Shown: positions 22,285-31,207, counted from the first letter of the stretch. The stretch is 64,000 nt of DNA from Propionibacteriaceae bacterium (GCA_017306015.1 JAFKJK010000008.1:186001-250000); one strand, 5' to 3'. The notes: a model not told the origin generated them from the letters alone. Program-made: numbers and translations.

Positions 22285-23970
22285 TCAGCCCTGGCGTCGC
22301 TGGATCGCGGCCCATTCGTCGCGCAGGCCCACCGTGCGGTGGAACAGCAGCCGCTGTTCGGAGTCGTGCGCGAAGTACCCGAGCCTCTCGAACTGGACGA
22401 CCTGGCCCGGCTCGACATCGGCGAGGGACGCTTCAGCGACGCAGCCTTCCAGCAGTTCGCGCGAGGTGGGGTTCAGGTCGTCGAGCGGCTCCCCGGTCGC
22501 CTCTCCCGGTACGGCCGCGGTGAACAGCCGGTCGTACAGCGCGGCCGTGATCGACACCCCATGGGCGGCCGAGACCCAGTGCATCGTGGACTTCACCTTG
22601 CGGCCGTCGGGTGCGTCCCCGCCGCGGGTGGCCGGGTCGTAGGTGGCGTGGACGGCTGTCACTGTTCCCGAGGCGTCCTTCTCCATCGAGGTGGCGGTGA
22701 CCAGGTAGGCGCCCCGCAGCCGCACCTCGCGACCGGGCGAGAGCCGGAAGAACTTCGGCGGCGGAACCTCGGCGAAGTCCTCGGACTCGATCAGCAACTC
22801 GCCGGAGAAGGCGACCTGACGGGTGCCGTCCGCCTCGTTCTCGGGGTTGTTGGCGACCTCGAAGTACTCGACCACCGGGTTCCCGGACGCGTCGGACGGC
22901 CAGTTGTCGATCACCAGCCGCAGCGGACGCAGCACGGCCATCCGCCGCTGCACGGTGGCGTTCAGCTCGCGGCGGACGTACGACTCGAGCGCCTCGATGT
23001 TCTGCCGGCTGTTCGTCCGGGTGGTGCCGATCTCACGGCAGAAGGCGCGGATGGCGCGGGACGGGTAGCCGCGGCGGCGCAGGCCCCGCAGCGTTGGCAT
23101 GCGGGGGTCGTCCCAGCCGTCCACCGTGCCGTCGGCGACCAGCCGGGCCAGGCGCCGCTTGCTGGTGATCGTGTGGGTCAGTTCGAGCCGGGCGAACTCG
23201 ATCTGCTGGGGCCTGTCGCCGGGCAGAGGAAGGCGTTCGAGGTACCAGTCGTACAGCGGACGGTGGGTGTCGAATTCCAGGGTGCAGATGGAGTGGGTGA
23301 CGCCCTCGATCGCGTCCGACTGGCCGTGCGCCCAGTCGTAGGTGGGGTAAATGCACCAGTCGTCGCCGGTGCGGAAGTGGTGGGAGTGCCGGATCCGGTA
23401 CATCACCGGGTCGCGCAGCGCCATGTTCTCGTGGTTCATGTCGATCCGGGCGCGGAGCACCCGGGCACCGTCGGCGAACTCGCCGTCCCGCATGCGCCGC
23501 AGGAGGTCCAGGTTCTCGGCGACCGGACGGTCGCGGAACGGGCTGTCGACGCCCGGCTTGCCGAAGCCGCCGCGCTGGGCGGAGATCGTCTCGGTGTCCT
23601 GGTCGTCCACATAGGCCAGGCCGTGCTCGACCAGGTACTCCGCCCACGCGTACAGCTGGCCGAAGTAGTCCGACGCGTGCAGGACCGCCGCGGGATGGAA
23701 CCCGAGCCAGGCGATGTCGGCCAGGATCGACTCGAAGTACTCGGTCTCCTCGGTATCGGGGTTGGTGTCGTCGAGACGGAGGTTGCAGATGCCGCCGAAG
23801 TCTTCCGCGGTGCCGAAGTCGACGGTGATCGCCTTCGCGTGGCCGATGTGCAGGTAACCGTTGGGTTCGGGAGGGAACCGGGTCTGGACACGTCCGCCGT
23901 TCCGGCCCTGCTCGATGTCCCTGCGGACCCGGTCGCGGATGAAGTCGCTGTCGGCGGGCGTGTCGGTCAT
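22285..23970 (-). CDS. glnS: Glutaminyl-tRNA synthetase
   Basis: Charges tRNA-Gln with glutamine; 561 residues, close to the 554 of E. coli GlnRS. The class I HIGH motif is in YLHIGHAKAI, preceded by RFPPEPNG, which is GlnRS-specific; the KMSKS equivalent is TITSKRRL. The C-terminal beta-barrel anticodon domain is complete. The ATG at 23970 is chosen because TAACTT (minus strand, 23978-23983) ends seven bases upstream, a leaderless arrangement, and the product starts MTDTPADSDFIRDRV. GlnRS is uncommon in actinobacteria, which mostly use GluRS plus the GatCAB amidotransferase. Confidence 0.96.
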   Translation of the reverse strand: MTDTPADSDFIRDRVRRDIEQGRNGGRVQTRFPPEPNGYLHIGHAKAITVDFGTAEDFGGICNLRLDDTNPDTEETEYFESILADIAWLGFHPAAVLHASDYFGQLYAWAEYLVEHGLAYVDDQDTETISAQRGGFGKPGVDSPFRDRPVAENLDLLRRMRDGEFADGARVLRARIDMNHENMALRDPVMYRIRHSHHFRTGDDWCIYPTYDWAHGQSDAIEGVTHSICTLEFDTHRPLYDWYLERLPLPGDRPQQIEFARLELTHTITSKRRLARLVADGTVDGWDDPRMPTLRGLRRRGYPSRAIRAFCREIGTTRTNSRQNIEALESYVRRELNATVQRRMAVLRPLRLVIDNWPSDASGNPVVEYFEVANNPENEADGTRQVAFSGELLIESEDFAEVPPPKFFRLSPGREVRLRGAYLVTATSMEKDASGTVTAVHATYDPATRGGDAPDGRKVKSTMHWVSAAHGVSITAALYDRLFTAAVPGEATGEPLDDLNPTSRELLEGCVAEASLADVEPGQVVQFERLGYFAHDSEQRLLFHRTVGLRDEWAAIQRRQG

Positions 23971-24025
23971 GCCGACGAAGTTAGCACGGTGGCTGCGGCG
24001 CTCCGGACGGCCGGCGAGACCCCAC

Positions 24026-24607
24026 TCAGGCGTGCGCGACCAGCACGATCGCGAGCCAGCCGAGCTGCCCCACGACCAGGATCCGCTCGCCGATCCCATG
24101 GACGGACGCGACGCCGGTCAAGCGGCCCAACGGGCGCCGGGCCGCAAGCGTTACCACGAACGCGAGGACGCCGAGCAGCGGAACGAACGGCACGAGGGCG
24201 GACAGCGGGCCGGTACCGATCGGGCCGACGGCGAAGCCCGCGACGACCAGGCCGAGGAAGGCGGCGAACGCGCCGACCGTGTGGATGCGTCCGTCCCGGC
24301 TCAACTCGACGTCGCCCGCTTCCGGGTCGATCTCGTCGGTGGGGAAGAAGGCGACGGCGGTGGTGCCCAGGGCGAAGACCGCGAGGGCGACGACTGCCAC
24401 CGGACGGTCGATCTCGGCGACCAGCACGGCCAGCCCGCTCAGCGCGAGGCTGAGGGCGAAGACCCCGAACAGGACGCGCGGCACCGGACCGATCAGCGCG
24501 TACTCCGAGATCGTCCGTTGGACCGCGGACAGCGAACGGCCGACGACGTGCAGCACGATCAGGGCGAGCGTCGCAAGGCCGACGGCGACCAGGCCCACGA
24601 CGGTCAT
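24026..24607 (-). CDS. DUF998-like integral membrane protein
   Basis: 193 residues with about six hydrophobic segments. The segment RTISEYAL and the FFPTDEID motif between membrane spans match the DUF998 family of uncharacterised membrane proteins. ATG at 24607 is supported by TAGTGT (24615-24620, minus strand) seven bases upstream, which would make a leaderless mRNA. It is transcribed away from gltX, with 73 bases between the start codons, and lies just upstream of glnS on the same strand. Confidence 0.7.
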   Translation of the reverse strand: MTVVGLVAVGLATLALIVLHVVGRSLSAVQRTISEYALIGPVPRVLFGVFALSLALSGLAVLVAEIDRPVAVVALAVFALGTTAVAFFPTDEIDPEAGDVELSRDGRIHTVGAFAAFLGLVVAGFAVGPIGTGPLSALVPFVPLLGVLAFVVTLAARRPLGRLTGVASVHGIGERILVVGQLGWLAIVLVAHA

Positions 24608-24665
24608 GCCGCGCACACTACCGCGGGCTGCCCTCGGCGAAACGGGCGGGAGCGCCTCGCGACGA

Positions 24666-24671
24666 TAGGCT
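24666..24671 (+). promoter_or_regulatory. -10 box of gltX, leaderless type
   Basis: TAGGCT ends nine bases before the gltX ATG, without a ribosome site in between. Confidence 0.5.
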
Positions 24672-24680
24672 GATCCGGCC

Positions 24681-26147
24681 ATGACTGATGCCCCAGCCCG
24701 CCTCCGCGTCGCGCCGTCACCGACCGGTGACCCGCACGTCGGCACCGCGTACATGTCCCTGTTCAACCTCGCCTACGCCCGGCTCACCGGCGGCCAGTTC
24801 GTGCTGCGGATCGAGGACACCGACCGCGCCCGCTACGTGGCGAGCTCCGAACAGCAGATCTACGACACGCTGCACTGGCTCGGGCTCGACTGGGACGAGG
24901 GGCCCGACATCGGCGGTCCGTACGCGCCCTACCGCCAGTCCGAACGACTGGACACCTATCGTCCGTTCGTGGACGAGCTGATCGCGTCCGGCCACGCCTA
25001 CTACTGCTGGTGCACCCCCGAGCGGCTGGCGAACCTGCGTGCCGAGCAGCAGGCCGCCAAGACCGCCGTGACCGGCTACGACCGGCTCTGCCTGGGCAAG
25101 ACTCGCGAGCAGCGGGCCGCGCTGCCGGGGTTCAGCGAGACGCCCGTGGTACGGATGCTCATTCCCGAGGACGCTCCGCTGGCCTTCACCGACCTGATCC
25201 GCGGCGAGGTGAACGCCCCGCGTCCGGACGACCAGGTGATCCTGAAGGCGGACGGGTTCCCGACCTACCACCTGGCCGTCGTCGTTGACGACCACCTGAT
25301 GGGGATCACCCACGTCGTCCGCGGCGAGGAGTGGATCTCGTCCACCCCCAAGCACCTGCTGCTCTACCGCTGGCTGGGCTGGGAGACGCCGGCGTTCGCG
25401 CACATGCCGCTGCTGCGGAACACGGACAAGTCGAAGATCTCCAAGCGGAAGAACCCGGCCGCGCGGCTGACCTGGTTCGTCGAGCAGGGCTACCTGCCGG
25501 ACGCTCTGCGGAACTTCCTGCAGTTGCTGGCCTATCCGCCCGTCCACGAGGGGGAGGACGTGGCCAGCTTCGACGAGTTCGTCGCGGCATTCGACTGGGC
25601 GAAGGTGAACACCACCGGCCCGATCTTCGACCTGGCCAAGCTGAACTCGCTGAACGGGCACTACCTGCGGGCCCTGGCCCCGGACGATCTGGCTGACCGG
25701 ATCGTGGAGTATGCGGTGGCGCAGGGCCAGTGGACGGACCCGTCCGCAGCCGACGTCGAGTTGCTGCGCAGGGCCGTCCCGCTGGTGCAGGAGCGACTCG
25801 TGCTGCTCAGCGAGGCCGTGCCGAAGCTGGCCTACCTGTTCACTCCGGACGCCGAGCTGACCATCGACGCGGATGCCCTCGCCAAGGCGGGGCCGGACGC
25901 AGCCCAGGTGGTCGAAGCGGCCACGTCGGCGCTGGCCGGGCTGGGGAAGTGGGACACCGAGTCCATCCAGGCGGCGCTGCGCGAAGCACTGGTCGACGGC
26001 CTCGGCCTGAAGCCCAAGTTCGCGTTCGGCCCGGTCCGGCTAGCGATTACGGGGTCGAACGTTTCCCCGCCGCTGTTCGAGTCGATGGAACTGCTGGGAC
26101 GAGACTCGTCGCTGGCGCGGCTCGCACGGTTGCGCGAGGTGCTGTGA
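24681..26147 (+). CDS. gltX: Glutamyl-tRNA synthetase
   Basis: Charges tRNA-Glu; 488 residues. Class I motifs SPTGDPHVGTAY (HIGH variant HVGT) and KISKRKNPA (KMSKS) are intact. The zinc-binding knuckle begins YYCWCTPE. The alpha-helical anticodon domain occupies the last 150 residues. A separate GlnRS is encoded 0.7 kb away, so this enzyme is probably discriminating rather than misacylating tRNA-Gln. The stop overlaps the next gene's GTG by the sequence GTGA. Confidence 0.96.
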   Translation: MTDAPARLRVAPSPTGDPHVGTAYMSLFNLAYARLTGGQFVLRIEDTDRARYVASSEQQIYDTLHWLGLDWDEGPDIGGPYAPYRQSERLDTYRPFVDELIASGHAYYCWCTPERLANLRAEQQAAKTAVTGYDRLCLGKTREQRAALPGFSETPVVRMLIPEDAPLAFTDLIRGEVNAPRPDDQVILKADGFPTYHLAVVVDDHLMGITHVVRGEEWISSTPKHLLLYRWLGWETPAFAHMPLLRNTDKSKISKRKNPAARLTWFVEQGYLPDALRNFLQLLAYPPVHEGEDVASFDEFVAAFDWAKVNTTGPIFDLAKLNSLNGHYLRALAPDDLADRIVEYAVAQGQWTDPSAADVELLRRAVPLVQERLVLLSEAVPKLAYLFTPDAELTIDADALAKAGPDAAQVVEAATSALAGLGKWDTESIQAALREALVDGLGLKPKFAFGPVRLAITGSNVSPPLFESMELLGRDSSLARLARLREVL

Positions 26148-26878
26148 GCGTCGTCGCCGTCTTCGGCGGACGCAGCGAGATCGGGCTCGCCGTGGCGACC
26201 CGGCTCGCACCCGGTGCCACCGTGGTGCTGGCCGCGCGTCCCGGCTCGTTGGACGCCGAGGTCGCGGCCTGCCAGACAGCCGGTGCGGCCCGGGTCGAGA
26301 CGGTCGAATTCGACGCCGACGACATCGCCGCCCAGCCCGGTCTGGTGGACGCCATCGAGGACCGTGTCGGGCCGATCGACGTCGCCGTCCTCGCGTTCGG
26401 CGTGCTCGGCAACCAGTCCGCGGCTGAGCGGGACGCCGAGGCGGCGGCCGCGCTGCTGCACACCGACTTCATCGCCCAGGCCGCGCTGCTCACGGTTCTG
26501 GCCGACCGGATGCGGCTGCGGGGGAGCGGGACCCTGGTCGCGTTCTCGTCGGTCGCCGGTGCCCGGGTGCGGCGGGCGAACTACGTCTACGGCTCGGCCA
26601 AGGCCGGGCTGGACGGCTTCGCGTCCGGGCTTGCGGACGCGTTGCACGGCAGTGGCGTCCACCTGGTCATCGCCCGTCCGGGCTTCGTGATCGGCCGGAT
26701 GACCGAGGGGATGACCCCGGCGCCGTTCTCGTCCACGCCCGATCAGGTCGCCGACGCCGTCGTCGCCCGGATCCGGCGCGGCAAGGGTGCCGACCTGTGG
26801 ATCCCGTGGCAACTGCGTCCGCTGTTCGCCGCTGCCCGCTTCGCGCCCCGCTGGCTGTGGCGCCGGATGCCTCGCTGA
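26144..26878 (+). CDS. DprE2-like short-chain reductase
   Basis: 244 residues. The glycine motif is FGGRSEIGLAVA, and the active-site segment VRRANYVYGSAKAGLDGF, with Tyr and Lys, is very close to mycobacterial DprE2, the second enzyme of decaprenylphosphoryl-arabinose formation, as is GEKMR-like LADRMRLRGSGTLVAFSSVAG. No DprE1-type FAD oxidase is in this window, so the substrate remains open; a glycolipid or polyprenyl sugar is plausible. GTG at 26144 overlaps the gltX stop by four bases, so translation is coupled. Confidence 0.78.
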   Translation: MSVVAVFGGRSEIGLAVATRLAPGATVVLAARPGSLDAEVAACQTAGAARVETVEFDADDIAAQPGLVDAIEDRVGPIDVAVLAFGVLGNQSAAERDAEAAAALLHTDFIAQAALLTVLADRMRLRGSGTLVAFSSVAGARVRRANYVYGSAKAGLDGFASGLADALHGSGVHLVIARPGFVIGRMTEGMTPAPFSSTPDQVADAVVARIRRGKGADLWIPWQLRPLFAAARFAPRWLWRRMPR

Positions 26879-27044
26879 CCAGCTCCCGGCTGGACGCTCG
26901 CGATCCGTTCGAGTACCCCGCCCCGACGACGTGATCCAGGCACTGGCGCCCGAGGTGGCGGCGCTCGCGGGATGGCTACGGGGGCCGGCCACCCCGAAGA
27001 CCTCGCCTTCGCCCGCGCAGCCTCCGGACCGACGGTGAGCCTTC

Positions 27045-27207
27045 GTGCTAGCTGATGGTGGTTGTCAGGGTCTCGGCCGCATCGTGGCCGGCCTGGTGCT
27101 AGATCATGGTGGTTGTCAGGCGGTTACGGGGGCTGACAACCACCACCGTCTAGCAACTGAGGTGTGACGATGCCGGACCATCGGCCATAACGACGACCAT
27201 CTAGCAC
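27045..27207. repeat. Four-copy dispersed/inverted repeat cluster
   Basis: Two direct copies (27045-27069 and 27096-27120) share GTGCTAG followed by ATGGTGGTTGTCAGG. An inverted copy lies at 27133-27157 and a diverged inverted copy at 27185-27207. Copies two and three form a 13-base-pair stem around a 12-base spacer. The cluster fills a 396-base gap between convergent genes (26879-27274), in which I see no credible gene. Confidence 0.75.
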
Positions 27208-27274
27208 GAGCTCGGTTCGTGTGAAGGTCACGCGCCCGGTGTCAGCCGTCAACCCTGTCTGTCTGGTGAGCCGG

Positions 27275-28063
27275 TCACGGCAGCCCAACGATCAGCCGGA
27301 CGGCGCCGACGAACTCCTGACGCGTCCGCAGATAGCCGTGCCGGGCGTCCCACCTGCCGGAGGAGAGGTCGGCGGACAGGCGGCTCAGGCCGGTGGCGGC
27401 CTCCGCCGGGTCGGCGAACTGCCAGGCCGACTGCGCAGCCCGGACCTCGGGGTTGAGGAAGGCCTCCGGCCGTCCGTAGAAGGCCTCGGTGAAGCCGTCG
27501 GTGCAGTCGATGGGGATCGGCACGGGGACGGCGGTCGTGCGGGGACCGAGCACGTCGCAGATCGCGTCGATCGGCGGATAGCGGGTCGCCTCGGCGCGGA
27601 ACAGGCCGGGCAGGTACTCGGCCAGCCACCAGGCGGCGACGAGTTCCGGATCGAACGTGACCACGACCACCGGGCCGGAACTCACCCGGCGCAGCTCCCG
27701 CAGTCCCCGCTTCCAGTCGCGCCACTGGTGGATCGTCACGATCGCCATCACCGCGTCGAAGGCCCGGTTGGCGAACGGGAGGTCCTCCGCGGTCGCGTCC
27801 ACGGCCGGTGCGGAACCGGGCGGACGCTGCGCCCGCATCTGCGCGGACGGCTCGACGGCCACGACCTCCCGGTCGGAGGGCTCGTAGGAGCCGGTGCCCG
27901 CGCCCACGTTCAGCACCGTCCGGGCGTCCCCGAGCGCGGTGTGGATCATCGCCGCGATCCGCGGGTCCGGACGCCGATTGGCGGCGTAGCCGGAACCGGT
28001 GGCCTCGTAGTCGACGTCGCCGGCCGGAACCGGCCGCGCCGACAGCGGATGTCCTGTATCCAT
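27275..28063 (-). CDS. Class I SAM-dependent methyltransferase
   Basis: 262 residues. SAM motif I is VLNVGAGTGSYEP; motif II/III equivalents are VAVEPS and AEDLPFANRAFDAVMAIVTIHQW, as in UbiE/Methyltransf_11 proteins. The C-terminal half likely binds the acceptor, which is unknown. The ATG at 28063 has no good ribosome site, so the true start could be slightly downstream. Divergent from the sugar isomerase gene; the 270-base region between them holds a perfect palindrome. Confidence 0.82.
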   Translation of the reverse strand: MDTGHPLSARPVPAGDVDYEATGSGYAANRRPDPRIAAMIHTALGDARTVLNVGAGTGSYEPSDREVVAVEPSAQMRAQRPPGSAPAVDATAEDLPFANRAFDAVMAIVTIHQWRDWKRGLRELRRVSSGPVVVVTFDPELVAAWWLAEYLPGLFRAEATRYPPIDAICDVLGPRTTAVPVPIPIDCTDGFTEAFYGRPEAFLNPEVRAAQSAWQFADPAEAATGLSRLSADLSSGRWDARHGYLRTRQEFVGAVRLIVGLP

Positions 28064-28175
28064 AGCACCACCATCTGATCACGGCTCAGTGGCTTCGGCA
28101 GCCTCCCGTTCGTCGGGAAAAGTTGGCAGCTGGCTGCGGTCTCGCCACTGGAGAGTCGAACCAGAACGACTCCGG

Positions 28176-28200
28176 GGTTTGTTGTGGGAGACAACAAACC
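28176..28200. promoter_or_regulatory. Perfect operator palindrome upstream of the isomerase gene
   Basis: GGTTTGTTGT (28176-28185), a five-base spacer, then ACAACAAACC (28191-28200). The TTTGTT...AACAAA core is like operators of ROK-family sugar repressors such as XylR. It lies about 134 bases before the isomerase ATG and overlaps a possible -35 (TTGTTG). Confidence 0.6.
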
Positions 28201-28333
28201 GGGTTACGCTGCTCAGGTACGCCGCTCGGGTCGCTCGCGCTCAGCCGGCCGCACGGATGCGGTCGTCGCCCAGCGGTGCGCGCGAGCCATCGCTGGCTCG
28301 TTCATCGGCACAGACCAGAAGGGATTCACGCTG

Positions 28334-29740
28334 ATGTCACTGACATTCGGCATTATCGTCGGCAGCAGGGGGTTCTTCCCGGGCCACCTCGCAGCCACCG
28401 GCCGCGAGCACATCGTCGAGGCGGTCGAGCAGGCGGGGCATCGATGCGTCGTCCTCGGCACCGGGGACACCGAGCACGGAGCAGTCCAGTCCTACGAGGA
28501 CGCCAGGAAGTGCGCCACGTTGTTCAGGCAGCACGCCGACGAGATCGACGGCATCATCGTCACCCTGCCCAACTTCGGCGAGGAGCGGCCGATCGCCGAC
28601 ACCATCCGCCTGTCGGGTCTGACCGCCCCGGTCCTGGTTCAGGCCACTCCCGACGATCCGGAGAAGATGTCGATCCAATGGCGGCGCGACAGCTTCTGCG
28701 GGAAGATGTCGGCCTGCAACAACCTGCACCAGTACGGCATCAAGTATTCGTTGACGTCCTCCCACTGCGTCGATCCGCTCAGCCAGGAGTTCGCCGAGGA
28801 TCTGGCGAGGTTCGCCGCGACCTGCCGTGTGGTCGGCGGTCTGAAGGGGCTGCGGATCGGTGCCATCGGAGCCCGCCCGCAGGCGTTCAACACAGTGCGC
28901 TACAGCGAGAAGCTGCTCGAAGCCTCGGGAATCTCGGTGATCACCCTGGACCTCTCCGAGATCCTCGGCCGGGTCGACCGGCTCGCCGACGACGCCACGA
29001 TGGTGGTCGAGAAGCTCCAGGCCATCAAGGACTACATCCCGGTGCGCGGCGTGCCGGCCACGGCGCTGCTCAAGCAGGCCAAGCTGGCGGCGGTGACCGA
29101 GGACTGGATGAGGGAATCCGATGTGGCGATCAGTGCCATCCAGTGCTGGACGTCCATGGAGGAGAACTATGGTGTCGTGCCCTGCACGGTGATGAGCATG
29201 ATGAGCTCCAGGCTGATGTCGAGTGCCTGCGAGGTGGACGTCTGCGGCCTGGTCGGCATGCACATGCTCGCCCTCGCCTCGCAGGCCCCGAGTGCTCTGT
29301 TCGACTGGAACAACAACTACGGCGGGAACCCGAACAAGGCGGTCTGCTTCCATTGCAGCAACCTGCCCAGGGAGTTCTTCACCGACTACAAGATGGACTA
29401 CCAGGAGATCATCGCGGGCACGGTGGGCAAGGAGAACACCTACGGGACGGTCGACGGCCTGGTGAAGTCCGGGCACGTCACCTATCTGCGGATCAGTACC
29501 GACGACACTGCCGGCCGGATCCGTGGCTACGTAGGGGAGGGCTCGTTCACCGACGATCCACTGCACACCTTCGGTGGCGCAGGGGTAGTGGAGATCCCGG
29601 GGCTGCAGAGGCTAGTGCGCTACATCTGCGCGAACGGCTTCGAGCACCACGTCGCGGCGAACTACGCCGCGGTGAGCGATGCCATCGTGGACGCGGCCGA
29701 GAACTATCTCGGTTGGGACATGCACGTCCACGAGGGCTGA
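28334..29740 (+). CDS. L-fucose/L-arabinose isomerase-like sugar isomerase
   Basis: 468 residues. The ATG at 28334 follows AGAAGGG; upstream in-frame sequence is not conserved-looking. The N-terminal alpha/beta domains (TFGIIVGSRGFFPG) and the metal-site region AIQCWTSMEENYGVVPCTVMS followed by SACEVDVCGLVGMHML match the COG2407 fucose-isomerase-like family, where Glu, Asp and a later His (SGHVTYLRIS area) bind manganese. Family members act on fucose, arabinose or sulfoquinovose, so the substrate is open. No kinase, aldolase or transporter of the same pathway is adjacent. Confidence 0.82.
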   Translation: MSLTFGIIVGSRGFFPGHLAATGREHIVEAVEQAGHRCVVLGTGDTEHGAVQSYEDARKCATLFRQHADEIDGIIVTLPNFGEERPIADTIRLSGLTAPVLVQATPDDPEKMSIQWRRDSFCGKMSACNNLHQYGIKYSLTSSHCVDPLSQEFAEDLARFAATCRVVGGLKGLRIGAIGARPQAFNTVRYSEKLLEASGISVITLDLSEILGRVDRLADDATMVVEKLQAIKDYIPVRGVPATALLKQAKLAAVTEDWMRESDVAISAIQCWTSMEENYGVVPCTVMSMMSSRLMSSACEVDVCGLVGMHMLALASQAPSALFDWNNNYGGNPNKAVCFHCSNLPREFFTDYKMDYQEIIAGTVGKENTYGTVDGLVKSGHVTYLRISTDDTAGRIRGYVGEGSFTDDPLHTFGGAGVVEIPGLQRLVRYICANGFEHHVAANYAAVSDAIVDAAENYLGWDMHVHEG

Positions 29741-29751
29741 TCGCGAAGGCT

Positions 29752-29784
29752 GACCCGGCCCCGGCTCCCTGCCGGTGCCGGGTC
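29752..29784 (+). terminator. Hairpin after the isomerase gene
   Basis: GACCCGGC (29752-29759) pairs with GCCGGGTC (29777-29784), with CCGGC/GCCGG stacked inside. No T-run. Probably terminates the isomerase transcript against the convergent EamA remnant. The rest of 29785-30008 shows no credible gene. Confidence 0.45.
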
Positions 29785-30008
29785 GGCGGCCACCCCGCGA
29801 GGCCGTGGGGACGTCGCCGACGGGATCGGGTCGTCCACCGCGGCCTCGAGCGGGGCTTCCCGGGGTCGCTGCGGATGGCCACGCCGGTGGTCCCGTCGTG
29901 AGCCAACCCGGCAGCCGGGAGATGGACCAGCCGGCGATCGTCGTCGACCGGGCCCGGCGTGGGAGAGCGCGCCCGCGGTGTCCTCCTGGCATGCCGCGCC
30001 CGGCGAGA

Positions 30009-31024
30009 TCACCGCACGTCGTTCCCACCCGGCGTCGACCGATCTTCTGCGGCCTCGAGTTCGTCGGGGAACGTCGGCAGGCCAGCGGGCTGGGCTCCGC
30101 TCGACAGCCGGATCAGGACGACGCCGGCGATGATCAGGACGGCACCCACGAGTTGGATCGGGGCGGGCGTCTCGCCGAGCAGCACCGCGGCCAGCAGCGC
30201 GGCGAAGAGCACCTCGGACAGGCTGACGAAGCTCGACAGGCGCTCGCCCATCAGGGCGATGCCGGCCACCCCGAGCACGTAGGCGATCGCGGTCGCCGCG
30301 ACGACGACCACCGCCAGCGGCACCCACCACGGCAGCGACACCCCATCAGGTCGACATCCACCAGCGGAGCCGAGTAGGGCAGGACGCGGACGAGGATCGC
30401 CAGGCCGAGCACCACAGCGCCGACCGGCAGCCCGAACGCCGGCAGCGCGATCGCGGGCAGCCTGGTCGCGCGGGCGCCGAGCACGAAGTACCCGGCGGCA
30501 CCGCACATCGCCAGCAGGCCGAAGACGACGCCCAGGCCGTCCACGCGGGCCCCGGTGAGGTCGAGGACGCAGACGAGCCCGACGACGCTGGCCGCGGAGC
30601 CGGCGAGGACGAGCCGTCCTGGCAGCCGCCGTGTCCGGGCGATCGCCAGCAGCACCAGCGCCACCGGGGCGAGGTACTCGATCAGCAGCGCCACCCCGAC
30701 ACTGAGCCGCGAGACGGCGGCGAAGTAGAACAGCTGGGCGGTCGCCACCGCGAGCGCGCCGAAGCCGGCGAGCAGCCGCCACTCCGAGACCAGATCACGC
30801 AGCCGTCCGCGCATCGACCACAGTCCGGCCGGCAGCAGCAGGACGGAGGCGACCGCGACCCTCCAGAAGACGGCGGCACCCGGCGTCCACCCCGCCTCGA
30901 GCAGCGGACGCACGAAAACCCCGGACGTGGCGAAGGCGAGCGAGGCCACCAGGCCGAGGACGATCCCGAGGCCGGTCCGGGTAGGCTGGACGGTCGGCTG
31001 CGGGACGAGATCCGGCGTACTCAC
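30009..31024 (-). pseudogene. EamA/DMT-family transporter split by a frameshift
   Basis: Two reading frames together encode about 337 residues with ten hydrophobic segments of the drug/metabolite transporter superfamily: two EamA repeats, beginning GLGIVLGLVASLAFATSG and PWWVPLAVVVVAATAIAYVL. The first frame runs from GTG 31024 to about 30340, the second continues to the stop at 30009. The switch falls in a run of four C (30341-30344; four G on the coding strand). Adding one G restores a continuous protein reading DLMGVSLPWWVPL. It is therefore a recent frameshift, a phase-variable tract, or a sequencing error. A CAGGAT box (31031-31036) lies six bases before the start. Confidence 0.8.
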
Positions 31025-31207
31025 CGGCCCATCCTGCTCCAGCGGGCGGGATTTGGCAGGACGCAGCCCACCATGAAAGAATCGGCAGGTTGCTCCGAAC
31101 CGGACGCCTCTCCTGGCGGCCGGCCGGCAAGTCTGGCGCGCGGGTGCCGGGCCCTACCACGACCCACAGATTTTGAGTCGTGTGCGGCCCAGAACGGTCC
31201 GACACGC

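Noticed and set aside
26933..27037. Small ORF (34 codons, GTG start) after the DprE2-like gene
   Set aside because: No ribosome site, Pro/Ala-rich random-looking product, inside a convergent intergenic gap.
27045..27207. CRISPR array
   Set aside because: Only four units, in both orientations, with uneven short spacers and no cas genes.
28123..29901. Overlapping 592-codon frame across the sugar isomerase gene
   Set aside because: Out-of-frame shadow with biased composition; the isomerase frame has recognisable family motifs.
29775..30377. 200-codon plus-strand frame opposite the EamA remnant
   Set aside because: Arg/Gly-rich shadow translation without motif; the minus strand encodes clear membrane segments.
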